Source of the DNA: a virus
IMG/VR virus record: IMGVR_UViG_3300037847_001682
Span: 1-32,127 of that record
DNA: 32,127 nt
Reading direction: 5' to 3' (one strand)
In this document: positions 5,413 to 13,604 of the stretch, one piece after another
How the letters are laid out: each line of letters begins with the position of its first letter
Numbering within the stretch: position 1 is the first letter of the stretch
Translations under genes and position numbers: made by a program
Notes under the pieces: model-generated
Told to the model about the DNA's origin: nothing
Database searches by the model: none
What the model saw: only the letters and a program-made list of their open reading frames with translations

Positions 5413-7625
5413 TGTACGAACAAACACTATATAAAATTGTTGAACCGATTAAGAAGACTACAATAAGTCGACTTAATAAAAAACGTAAATGGGAATATGG
5501 ATATAATAAAGAACATGACATCGTGGTTATCTCAAAAACTGGACGCATTGGACAAGTGGTGGAGATTCAAGGTTTGCGAATTGGGTTGCCGAGTAAACCG
5601 CAACAACTGCGAGTGCACAATAACAGATGGGAAAAAATAGATTATCCAAAAGAGTTAAATAAACTTAAAAGTATATTTGACTGGAGAGCATATCCTGAAG
5701 AAGCAAAAGATCAGTGGTATGATTATATAGACGAAGAGTTTAAGCGTCGCGACGAAGGCTTTTGGTTTGTGAATAATAATGAGCCAACTTATATAACAGG
5801 AGCTCACTATATGTATTTGCAATGGAGCAAAATTGATGTTGGTGCTCCTGATTTTAGAGAAGCTAATAGAATATTTTTTATATTTTGGGAGGCTTGCAAA
5901 GCAGACAAACGCTGCTACGGTATGTGCTATTTAAAAAACAGACGTAGCGGCTTTTCTTTTATGAGCTCAGCTGAAACTGTTAACTTAGCTACAATATCGA
6001 GTGATGCTAGATATGGAATATTATCTAAAAGTGGTGCTGATGCTAAAAAGATGTTTACCGACAAGGTTGTACCAATATCTATCAACTATCCGTTTTTCTT
6101 TAAACCGATACAAGATGGTATGGACAGACCTAAAAGTGAACTTGCTTATCGTGTACCTGCGAGTAAGTTTACGCGTAGAAAAATTACGTCGAACGAAAAG
6201 CAGGAAGAGCTGGTTGGACTTGACACTACTATTGATTGGAAAAACACAGGTGATAACAGCTATGACGGTGAAAAACTTAATCTGTTAGTACACGATGAAA
6301 GTGGTAAGTGGGAAAGGCCTGATAATATTTTAAACAACTGGCGAGTAACTAAAACTTGTTTAAGATTAGGTAGTAGAATTATAGGTAAGTGTATGATGGG
6401 CTCTACTAGTAACTCGTTAGATAAAGGCGGCGATAATTTTAAAAAGCTATATCACGATAGTGATGTAACTAAAAGAAATAGAAATGGTCAAACAAAGTCT
6501 GGTTTATACTCTTTGTTTATACCAATGGAGTGGAACTATGAGGGATTTATTGACGAGTTTGGACGACCCGTCTTTGATACTCCAACACAAGAGTGTTATG
6601 GACCTCACGGTGAACTAATTGATATAGGTGTTATATCACATTGGGAAAACGAAGTAGAAGGTTTGAAAGACGATCAAGACGCGTTAAACGAGTTTTACAG
6701 ACAGTTCCCAAGAACTGAAGAGCACGCGTTTAGAGATGAAACAAAAAACAGTTTGTTTAATCTCGCTAAAATATACGAGCAAGTAGACTATAACGAAGGC
6801 GCAACTAGCTCGGCAGTTTTAAACACTGGTAATTTCCAGTGGACTAATGGAGTAAAAGACACTACTGTAACTTTTAATCCAGATCCTAACGGTAGGTTCA
6901 AGCTTAGTTGGGTTCCAGATTTTAAGCTGCAGAATAATGTAATAATAAAAAATGGAGTTAAATATCCTGGAAACGAGCACATGGGCGCTTTTGGCTGCGA
7001 TAGCTATGATATTAGCGGTACTGTTGATGGTCGAGGATCCAACGGATCTCTTCATGGATTAACTAAGTTTAGCATGGAGTCAGCTCCTGCTAATACGTTT
7101 TTTTTAGAATATATAGCTAGACCACAAACCGCTGAAATATTTTTTGAAGATGTGTTGATGGCATTAGTATTTTATGGTATGCCATTGCTTGCTGAAAATA
7201 ATAAACCAAGACTACTGTATCATTTAAAACGTAGAGGATATAGAGGCTTCAGTATGAATAGACCAGATAAGATTTGGAATAAATTATCTGCAGCAGAGAG
7301 AGAAGTTGGAGGTATACCAAACTCTAGTGAAGACATTAAGCAAGCTCATGCAGCTGCTATAGAAATGTATATCAACGATCACGTTGGTTTAATGCAAGAC
7401 GGTACTTATGGTACAATGTACTTCACTGAAACTTTAAATGATTGGGCAAAGTTTGATATAAACAAACGTACAAAGTTTGACGCAGCCATAAGTTCAGGTT
7501 TAGCTATAATGGCTTGCAACAGACATTTATATAGACCAGTAAAAGAGAAACAAATAAAACCAGTTAATTTTTCATTTGCTAAGTATAGTAATGATGGTGT
7601 AACCTCTAAAATAATTAAAAATTAA
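5412..7625 (+). CDS. terL: Terminase large subunit (packaging ATPase and nuclease)
   Basis: This 737-residue packaging motor pumps DNA into the prohead and cuts concatemers. ATPase domain: the P-loop-like segment KNRRSGFS at 175-182 has its lysine at the start of the loop, as in the deviant Walker A of lambda gpA (KSARVGYSK), and lacks the usual GK[ST]. Walker B is LLVHDE at 291-296 with catalytic E296, and the coupling motif is MMGSTSN at 328-334. Nuclease domain (RNase H fold): the first acidic site is GCDSYD (D530, D533), others are likely E575/E579/D580, and a late aspartate is D690 in FDAAISSGLAIMA. The N-terminal 160 residues are an extension before the ATPase core. It is coupled by TAATG to the probable small subunit and lies three bases before the portal gene. 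Confidence 0.93.
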   Translation: MYEQTLYKIVEPIKKTTISRLNKKRKWEYGYNKEHDIVVISKTGRIGQVVEIQGLRIGLPSKPQQLRVHNNRWEKIDYPKELNKLKSIFDWRAYPEEAKDQWYDYIDEEFKRRDEGFWFVNNNEPTYITGAHYMYLQWSKIDVGAPDFREANRIFFIFWEACKADKRCYGMCYLKNRRSGFSFMSSAETVNLATISSDARYGILSKSGADAKKMFTDKVVPISINYPFFFKPIQDGMDRPKSELAYRVPASKFTRRKITSNEKQEELVGLDTTIDWKNTGDNSYDGEKLNLLVHDESGKWERPDNILNNWRVTKTCLRLGSRIIGKCMMGSTSNSLDKGGDNFKKLYHDSDVTKRNRNGQTKSGLYSLFIPMEWNYEGFIDEFGRPVFDTPTQECYGPHGELIDIGVISHWENEVEGLKDDQDALNEFYRQFPRTEEHAFRDETKNSLFNLAKIYEQVDYNEGATSSAVLNTGNFQWTNGVKDTTVTFNPDPNGRFKLSWVPDFKLQNNVIIKNGVKYPGNEHMGAFGCDSYDISGTVDGRGSNGSLHGLTKFSMESAPANTFFLEYIARPQTAEIFFEDVLMALVFYGMPLLAENNKPRLLYHLKRRGYRGFSMNRPDKIWNKLSAAEREVGGIPNSSEDIKQAHAAAIEMYINDHVGLMQDGTYGTMYFTETLNDWAKFDINKRTKFDAAISSGLAIMACNRHLYRPVKEKQIKPVNFSFAKYSNDGVTSKIIKN

Positions 7626-7627
7626 AT

Positions 7628-9976
7628 ATGGCTTACAGAAATACAAATAATTTTCCAAGTCAGGTAGTACCTGATGTAGAAAAAATAAGCTACGATTACG
7701 GTTTAAAAGTTGCTCAAGCTATCGAAAGCGAATGGTTTGATAGAAATGAAGATGGTAACATTAGAGGCAACGGTAGATTTTATAGTAATAAAAATAATTT
7801 TCACAATTTAAGACTATACGCTAGAGGCGAACAGTCTGTACAGAAATACAAAAACGAATTATCTATAAATGGTGATTTAAGTTTTTTAAATTTAGACTGG
7901 AAACCTGTACCTGTCATACCTAAGTTTGTAGATATTGTAGTTAACGGCATGGCTGAAAGAAACTATGATATAAAAGTATTTTCACAAGATCCATACGGCG
8001 TAGCTAAAAGGACTGAGTATATGGAAAGCATGCTTAGAGATATGAAGATGAAACAGTTCGACGCTATGGCTAAGCAACAGCTTAACATGGATCTAGCTGA
8101 AAACGATCCTGAAACCTTACCAGAGTCAGAGCAAGAGTTAGAACTTCACATGCAACTTAGCTATAAGCAAGCTACAGAACTAGCTGAAGAACAAGCTATC
8201 AATGTATTGCTACACGGCAATCAATACGATTTAACTAGAAAAAGACTATATTATGATTTAACAGTTTTAGGTATGGCGGCTGTTAAAACTACTTTTACTA
8301 AAGCAGAAGGTATAAAAATAGATTATGTTGATCCAGATAGAATAGTACACTCGTATAGTGAGTCACCATACTTTGATGATGTATACTATGTAGGTGAAGT
8401 TAAAACTGTAGCAGTCAACGAGCTAGTAAAAGAGTTTCCTCATTTAAGCCAAGATGATCTTGAAGAAATACAACAGTACAATAATAGTAGAACGTACGAG
8501 TACAACAAGGGTAGAAGAGATCAAGATATAAATCAAGTTGAAGTATTATACTTTAACTGGAAAACTTATATGAACGAAGTATATAAGTTGAAAGAAACTA
8601 AAACAGGTGGAGAAAAAGCTATAGAAAAAGATGACACTTTTAATCCACCAACAAATATGGAAGGTGGCTTTGCTAAAATATCTAGACAAATAGAAGTTAT
8701 ATATGAAGGCGCTATGATAATAGGGTCTGATAAACTTTTAAAGTGGGAGATGGCTGAGAATATGATTAGGCCAAAAAGCGATATGACTAAAGTTAAAATG
8801 AATTATAGTCTTGTTGCTCCACGTATGTATCAAGGTAGAATAGAAAGTTTAGTTGGCCGTATAACAGGCTTTGCTGACATGATACAGCTTACACATTTAA
8901 AGCTACAACAAGTAATGGCGCGTATGGTACCAGATGGTGTTTATTTAGACGCTGATGGTTTAGCTGAAATAGATTTAGGCAACGGAACAAACTATAACCC
9001 GCAGGAAGCTTTAAATATGTTTTTCCAAACAGGTAGTGTTATAGGTAGATCATATAATGTTGATGGTGATCCAAATCCAGGTAGAATACCTATACAAGAA
9101 ATATCTAATGGTAAAGGCTCTGGAGGTAAGATGCAAACTCTTATAGCAAACTACAACTACTACATGCAAATGATACGTGACGTGACCGGCTTAAATGAAG
9201 CTAGAGATGGTAGCACTCCTGATAGAAACGCTTTAGTAGGAGTTCAAAAACTAGCAGCTGCAAATAGTAATACGGCTACAAGACATATATTACAAGCTGG
9301 CTTATATTTAACAGCTGACGTAGCAGAGCAAGTGTCACTACGTATATCAGATATTATTGAATACTCGCCAACTCGAGACGCTTTCTTACAACAAATAGGA
9401 GTACATAATGTAGCTACGTTAGAAGAAATGGCTGATTTACATTTGTATGACTTTGGCATATTTATAGAGCTTGCTCCAGATGAAGAAGAGCGTCAGCTAT
9501 TAGAAAACAATATACAAATGGCTTTATCTCAAAAGATAATAAAACTATCAGACGCTATTGATATTAGAAATACTAAAAACGTAAAGCTTGCCAATGAACT
9601 ATTAAAAATAAAAGAAAAGAAAAAAGTTCAAGAAGATCAAGCTATGCAGCAGCAAAACATACAAGCGCAGCAGCAAGCTCAACAAAGAACAGCTCAAGCT
9701 CAAGCTCAAGCTGAAGCACAGAAACAACAACAAGTAACTCAAGCTCAAATACAACTTGAGCAGGCAAAAGCAGAGTTCAAAGCTAAAAACTTACAACAAG
9801 AAGCTGACATTAAAAAACAATTAATGGAAGCAGAGTTTCAGTACAATGTAAAGTTAAGAGACATGGAGGCTAAACAGAAAAGTAAGTTAGAAGGTGAAAA
9901 GCAACAAACAAGTAAAAAATTCGAGTCAGCAGGTAATGATGAACTTAGGACTGGCTTGAATATGGATCAGTTTTAA
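7628..9976 (+). CDS. Portal protein
   Basis: This 782-residue protein forms the dodecameric channel through which DNA enters and leaves the head and to which the terminase docks. Its position between terminase and scaffold/capsid genes is typical. Recognisable parts are VIPKFVDIVVNGMAERN near the N-terminus, the VDPDRIVHSYSESPYFDDVYYVGEV core strand region, the long central helical region, and the conserved-looking DVTGLNEARDGSTPDRNALVG segment. The last ~120 residues form a Gln/Ala/Lys-rich helix (IQAQQQAQQRTAQAQAQAEA and onward), which probably builds a barrel reaching into the capsid. No in-frame interruption is seen. An 18-base A/T leader separates it from the scaffold gene. Confidence 0.88.
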   Translation: MAYRNTNNFPSQVVPDVEKISYDYGLKVAQAIESEWFDRNEDGNIRGNGRFYSNKNNFHNLRLYARGEQSVQKYKNELSINGDLSFLNLDWKPVPVIPKFVDIVVNGMAERNYDIKVFSQDPYGVAKRTEYMESMLRDMKMKQFDAMAKQQLNMDLAENDPETLPESEQELELHMQLSYKQATELAEEQAINVLLHGNQYDLTRKRLYYDLTVLGMAAVKTTFTKAEGIKIDYVDPDRIVHSYSESPYFDDVYYVGEVKTVAVNELVKEFPHLSQDDLEEIQQYNNSRTYEYNKGRRDQDINQVEVLYFNWKTYMNEVYKLKETKTGGEKAIEKDDTFNPPTNMEGGFAKISRQIEVIYEGAMIIGSDKLLKWEMAENMIRPKSDMTKVKMNYSLVAPRMYQGRIESLVGRITGFADMIQLTHLKLQQVMARMVPDGVYLDADGLAEIDLGNGTNYNPQEALNMFFQTGSVIGRSYNVDGDPNPGRIPIQEISNGKGSGGKMQTLIANYNYYMQMIRDVTGLNEARDGSTPDRNALVGVQKLAAANSNTATRHILQAGLYLTADVAEQVSLRISDIIEYSPTRDAFLQQIGVHNVATLEEMADLHLYDFGIFIELAPDEEERQLLENNIQMALSQKIIKLSDAIDIRNTKNVKLANELLKIKEKKKVQEDQAMQQQNIQAQQQAQQRTAQAQAQAEAQKQQQVTQAQIQLEQAKAEFKAKNLQQEADIKKQLMEAEFQYNVKLRDMEAKQKSKLEGEKQQTSKKFESAGNDELRTGLNMDQF

Positions 9977-9994
9977 ATTATTATATTTTATATT
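9977..9994 (+). promoter_or_regulatory. A/T-only translation leader of the scaffold-like gene
   Basis: An 18-base gap made entirely of A and T (attattatattttatatt) precedes the scaffold start. It has no Shine-Dalgarno and is similar to the leaders at 231, 4102 and 11114. Confidence 0.35.
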
Positions 9995-11113
9995 ATGGAA
10001 GAAAAAGAAGTAAAAGATGAAAACGTTACTAAGGTTGATTTAAAAAAGAAACCAAACGAAACCGTTCACAAAGTAGATTTAACTAAAAAAGAAGAAGAAG
10101 ATGCCGTTCAGGAGCAAAGCACAGATGAGGTACCTGTTCGCGACGAATCCGAAACTAGCGAAGAAGTACGCGAAGAAGACGAGCAGCCAACAATTGAAGA
10201 AATTACCGAACAAGCTGAAGAAGAAAAAGAAGAAGAAGAGGTAGTTGAAGAAGTTGTAGCTGAAGAAAAACCAAGCGTAGAACTTCCTGAGAACATAGAA
10301 AAATTAGTTGAATTTATAAACGATACAGGTGGTACTGTTGAAGATTATGTTATGCTAAACAAAGACTTTAGCAATATGGATAACTTAACAGCTCTTGAAG
10401 AGTACTACAAAATTACTAAGCCACATCTAAACGCTGAAGAAAGATCTTTCTTAATGGAAGAAACGTTTAGCTATGATGAAGATGTTGATGATAGTAAAGA
10501 AGTTAGAAGAAAAAAAATAGCCCTCAAAGAGCAAGTTGCCGAGGCTAAAGCCTACTTAGACAGGCAAAAGTCTAAATATTATGAAGAGATCAAAGCTGGA
10601 TCGAAGCTTACAAAAGAGCAACAGAAAGCTATTGACTTCTTCAACAGATATAACAAAGAGTCTGAAGGTGCTCAAAAAAGAAACGAGCATATACAGAACG
10701 TGTTTAACAAGAAAACATCTACTCTTTTCTCTGAAAAGTTCAAAGGTTTTGAATATAACGTAGGAGAGAAAAGATTTAGGTTTAATGTTAAAGATGTTGA
10801 TAGTGTTAAAGAAACTCAAAGTGACATTGGTAATTTTATCAAAAAGTTTTTGAATAAAGAAGGATCAATGGAAGACGCTGCGGGTTATCATAAAGGTTTA
10901 TATACCGCTATGAACGCAGACGCTATAGCTCAACACTTTTACGAACAAGGTAAAGCCGACGCTTTAAAAGCTTCTGTCGAAAAGTCTAAGAATATAAACA
11001 TGGACCCAAGACAAACTAATAAAGAAGTTAAAGTTGGAGGTACTACATACAAAGTACTAAGTGGAGAGTCTACTTCAGATTTCAAAGTTAAGATCAAACG
11101 AGGTAGAAAATAA
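9995..11113 (+). CDS. Scaffold-like protein (head assembly)
   Basis: This 372-residue protein lies directly between portal and major capsid genes, the usual place for scaffold. Residues 1-32 carry two near-copies of a basic motif (TKVDLKKKPNE and HKVDLTKKEEE). Residues about 33-105 are extremely Glu-rich and probably disordered. The remainder is helical and charged (YMDxx, LKEQVAEAKAYLDRQKSKYYEEI, FNRYNKESEGAQKRNEHI). The C-terminus, TYKVLSGESTSDFKVKIKRGRK, is strongly basic, as in scaffolds whose C-terminal helix binds the capsid protein. No protease motif is visible, so cleavage of scaffold, if any, depends on another gene. Confidence 0.7.
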   Translation: MEEKEVKDENVTKVDLKKKPNETVHKVDLTKKEEEDAVQEQSTDEVPVRDESETSEEVREEDEQPTIEEITEQAEEEKEEEEVVEEVVAEEKPSVELPENIEKLVEFINDTGGTVEDYVMLNKDFSNMDNLTALEEYYKITKPHLNAEERSFLMEETFSYDEDVDDSKEVRRKKIALKEQVAEAKAYLDRQKSKYYEEIKAGSKLTKEQQKAIDFFNRYNKESEGAQKRNEHIQNVFNKKTSTLFSEKFKGFEYNVGEKRFRFNVKDVDSVKETQSDIGNFIKKFLNKEGSMEDAAGYHKGLYTAMNADAIAQHFYEQGKADALKASVEKSKNINMDPRQTNKEVKVGGTTYKVLSGESTSDFKVKIKRGRK

Positions 11114-11142
11114 ATTATTAATCCATTTAAAACTAATTAAAA
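11114..11142 (+). promoter_or_regulatory. A/T-rich translation leader of the capsid gene
   Basis: A 29-base leader begins ATTATTAAT and ends aactaattaaaa directly before ATG. It precedes what must be one of the most strongly translated genes and has no Shine-Dalgarno, so A-rich context near the start may be the main initiation signal. Confidence 0.4.
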
Positions 11143-12660
11143 ATGGCAATTACAAATCCAGGTCCTGGGCATTCCGGGACTACAGGTAGTTTAAATAGTG
11201 TAGCTGCTCCAGTGAGAGCTACATTGTCTTCAAACTACATTGACTTTACGAGCGGCGCTGGCAACGACTGGGCGCAGCAGTATTTACCAGACCTAATTGA
11301 AGCTGAGGCTGAAGTGTTCGGACCAAGAACTATTTCAGGTTTCTTATCTCAAGTAGGTGCTGAAGAGTCTATGACTTCTGACCAAGTTATTTGGACAGAG
11401 CAAGGTAGACTTCACTTATCTTACACGGGTACAATTAACACTGCAAATGGTGATTTAACTATCCAAAAAGATATTGACGGTAACGATCTAACTACTACTC
11501 ACGGTATTAGATTAAACGATCAAGTTATCATTGCTACTTCTGAGGGCGTAATCAAGTGTTTAGTTACTGACGCTTTAAAAGGTACAGCTGATGTAGTTAC
11601 TGTTAGACCTTACGAGAAAGACAATATCGACGATGCTGCTGCATTTTCTACTGGTACTGTAGCTTGTACAGTATTAGTATATGGTTCTGAATTTGGTAAA
11701 GGAACACCTGGTCAGGGATCAGCTGCTGAAGGTGCTAAAGCTATAGAGCCACAGCACAAATCTTTTAGCAACAAGCCTATCATCATGAAAGATTACTACG
11801 AAATCAACGGATCTGATGTATCTCAAATCGGTTGGGTAGAAATCGCTGGTGAAGACGGACAAAATGGTTACTTATGGTATTTAAAAGCTGAAGGCGATAC
11901 TCGCTCTCGCTTTACTGATTACTTAGAGATGACTATGATGGAAGCTGTTAAAGGTGTTCCGGGAGCAGCTGCTGCTACTGGTGTTGGTGACTCTGACATT
12001 GATGAGTTCTTAAGTGCTTCAGGTGATAGCTTCGGTACTGAAGGTTTATTCGCTGCTATTGAGACTCGTGGTAACGTTACTACTGGTGTAAATGGTGTTA
12101 ACCCTGGTACTGATTTAGCAGAGTTTGACGCTATCTTAGCAGAGTTTGACAAGCAAGGTGCTATCGAAGAAAACATGTTATTTGTTAATCGTTCAACTAG
12201 TTTGGCTATTGACGATATGTTAGCTTCAATGAACTCTTACGGTGCTGGTGGTACTTCTTACGGAGTATTCAATAACGACGAAGATATGGCATTGAACTTA
12301 GGTTTCTCTGGTTTCCGTAGAGGATCTTACGACTTCTATAAGTCTGACTTCCGTTACTTAAACGACAAAGCTACTCGTGGATCTATCAACGATAGAGCTG
12401 CAGGCTTTGGTATTCGTGGTGTTGTTATTCCTGCTGGTGTATCAACTGTATACGATCAAACATTAGGTAGAAACTTAAAGCGTCCGTTTTTACACGTACG
12501 TTATAGAGCTTCTCAAATGGACGATAGAAAAATGAAAACTTGGATTACTGGATCTGTTGGTGGAAACATCACTTCTGATCTTGATGCAATGCAAGTAAAC
12601 TATCTATCTGAAAGATGTTTAGTTGTTCAAGGTGCTAACAACTTCATGTTAATGAAGTAA
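11143..12660 (+). CDS. Major capsid protein
   Basis: This 505-residue protein, after the scaffold gene and before a strong terminator, is the main head subunit, most likely of HK97 fold. It starts MAITNPGPGHSGTTGSLNS. The segment WAQQYLPDLIEAEAEVFGPR and TISGFLSQVGAEESMTSDQVIWTEQGR lie in the N-terminal arm region. A Gly/Ala-rich mid-domain (VPGAAAATGVGDSDIDEFLSASG) and a C-terminal core (GIRGVVIPAGVSTVY...RPFLHVRYRASQMDDRKMKTW) follow. Codon use differs sharply from neighbours: of about 29 isoleucines only one is ATA, with ATT and ATC for the rest, and glycine is mostly GGT. That is the pattern of a very highly expressed gene. Confidence 0.9.
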   Translation: MAITNPGPGHSGTTGSLNSVAAPVRATLSSNYIDFTSGAGNDWAQQYLPDLIEAEAEVFGPRTISGFLSQVGAEESMTSDQVIWTEQGRLHLSYTGTINTANGDLTIQKDIDGNDLTTTHGIRLNDQVIIATSEGVIKCLVTDALKGTADVVTVRPYEKDNIDDAAAFSTGTVACTVLVYGSEFGKGTPGQGSAAEGAKAIEPQHKSFSNKPIIMKDYYEINGSDVSQIGWVEIAGEDGQNGYLWYLKAEGDTRSRFTDYLEMTMMEAVKGVPGAAAATGVGDSDIDEFLSASGDSFGTEGLFAAIETRGNVTTGVNGVNPGTDLAEFDAILAEFDKQGAIEENMLFVNRSTSLAIDDMLASMNSYGAGGTSYGVFNNDEDMALNLGFSGFRRGSYDFYKSDFRYLNDKATRGSINDRAAGFGIRGVVIPAGVSTVYDQTLGRNLKRPFLHVRYRASQMDDRKMKTWITGSVGGNITSDLDAMQVNYLSERCLVVQGANNFMLMK

Positions 12661-12668
12661 GTATATTA

Positions 12669-12698
12669 GGTCGGGGCTTCGGCCCCGATCTTTTTTTT
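12669..12698 (+). terminator. Intrinsic terminator after the capsid gene
   Basis: A 9-bp GC-rich stem (ggtcggggc / gccccgatc, one G-U pair) is closed by a C(TTCG)G tetraloop and followed directly by eight T. This is a textbook Rho-independent terminator, nine bases after the capsid stop codon. Partial readthrough into 12720 would explain how downstream genes are still expressed at a lower level. Confidence 0.93.
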
Positions 12699-12719
12699 AA
12701 TTTTTTATTATATTATATC

Positions 12720-13544
12720 ATGGCAAAAAAGCAAACAAAAAAAGCTGAAGTAGCACAGCCAGAAATAAAAGCTACAAATGAAATGGTAGAAGTAGCTATT
12801 AAGCCACAGTCTAAAAAACCTACCTGGGAAATAAAAGATAGAGTTTATTATTTAAAACAAAATAGATCAGCTTTATCTTATTCAATGAAGTCTTCAGGTA
12901 TATATTACTTTGACGAAGAAAAAGGTTATGAAAGAGAGTTAAAGTATTGTGAAAATCAAAGAACTGTTTTCGTAGACGAAATGCAAGGCGATCAAAGGCT
13001 AGCTCACATTATATTTAGAAATGGAGCACTGTACGTTCCAAGAGAAAAAGCAACTTTACAAAAGCTATTATCTCTATATCACCCAATGCGTGATAAGCTT
13101 TTTTACGAGCATAAGCCTGTAGAAATAGCAGCTAACGAGTTAGATTACTTAGAAATGGAAGCTGACGCTTTAGTTTTAGCTAGAACGCTAGACATTGACA
13201 AGATGGAAGCTATAATGCGAGTAGAATTAGGTTCTAAAGTATCAGAGATGAGTTCTAAGGAACTTAAACGAGATTGTCTAGTATTTGCAAGAAGAAACCC
13301 AGGTTTGTTCTTAGAGCTTGTCCAAGACGAAAACGTAGAGCTTAGAAACTTTGGTATTAAAGCTGTTGAAGCTGGAATATTAAAACTATCTAGAGATCAA
13401 CGATACTTTATGTGGGGATCAAACGATAGAAAAATAATGACAGTTCCTTTTGATGAGCATCCGTATTCTGCTTTAGCCGCTTGGTTTAAAACAGATGAAG
13501 GTATGGAGATATACTCTAATATAGAAAAGCAACTAAGTATGTAA
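12720..13544 (+). CDS. Conserved structural protein downstream of capsid (function unknown)
   Basis: This 274-residue protein lies between two hairpins. The first ~30 residues are Lys/Ala/Gln-rich (MAKKQTKKAEVAQPEIK). The body starts with a beta section (RVYYLKQNRSALSYSMKSSGIYYFDEEKGYERELKYCENQRTVFVDE) and continues helical (LDYLEMEADALVLARTLDIDKM, VSEMSSKELKRDCLVFARRN). The opening resembles a conserved protein that follows the capsid gene in related marine phages and crAss-like phages, as I recall; those are uncharacterised. Head completion or head decoration is a positional guess. The gene is rich in ATA codons, unlike the capsid gene just before it. Confidence 0.65.
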   Translation: MAKKQTKKAEVAQPEIKATNEMVEVAIKPQSKKPTWEIKDRVYYLKQNRSALSYSMKSSGIYYFDEEKGYERELKYCENQRTVFVDEMQGDQRLAHIIFRNGALYVPREKATLQKLLSLYHPMRDKLFYEHKPVEIAANELDYLEMEADALVLARTLDIDKMEAIMRVELGSKVSEMSSKELKRDCLVFARRNPGLFLELVQDENVELRNFGIKAVEAGILKLSRDQRYFMWGSNDRKIMTVPFDEHPYSALAAWFKTDEGMEIYSNIEKQLSM

Positions 13545-13559
13545 TTACTTTATAGAAGA

Positions 13560-13583
13560 GTAACCACTCTTCGGGGTGGTTAC
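13560..13583 (+). other. Strong RNA hairpin without T tract
   Basis: gtaaccactc and gggtggttac form a 10-bp stem (one G-U pair) around a C(TTCG)G tetraloop, 15 bases after the stop of the 12720 gene and 21 bases before the next ATG. The sequence after it (ttaactataaaagataatta) lacks a T tract, so it is not a classical terminator. mRNA 3'-end protection or RNA processing between head and tail genes are possible roles. Confidence 0.85.
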
Positions 13584-13604
13584 TTAACTATAAAAGATAA
13601 TTAT

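Noticed and set aside
4974-5423. 149-codon minus-strand open frame across the small terminase
   Set aside because: It overlaps three well-supported + strand genes and its sequence is low-complexity Ser/Phe/Ile, as expected from the reverse of A-rich coding DNA.
6001-6288. 95-codon + strand open frame inside the terminase gene
   Set aside because: It lies wholly within terL in another frame and has no sensible protein features; it is a shadow.
9640-9760. Short Gln-codon repeats (caa/cag) in the portal gene as a DNA repeat or recombination site
   Set aside because: The repeats are explained by a Gln/Ala coiled coil, with irregular period and mixed codons.
10108-10296. Ser-rich minus-strand open frame opposite the scaffold gene
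   Set aside because: Poly-Ser is the direct reverse reading of the GAA/GAG-rich acidic stretch.
12691-12719. Promoter between the capsid terminator and the 12720 gene
   Set aside because: The segment is nearly pure A/T, so TATAAT-like strings appear by chance. I see neither a paired upstream box nor a Bacteroidota TAnnTTTG element.
13560-13604. Second hairpin as a Rho-independent terminator
   Set aside because: The stem is strong but no T tract follows, so I list it as a hairpin of uncertain role.
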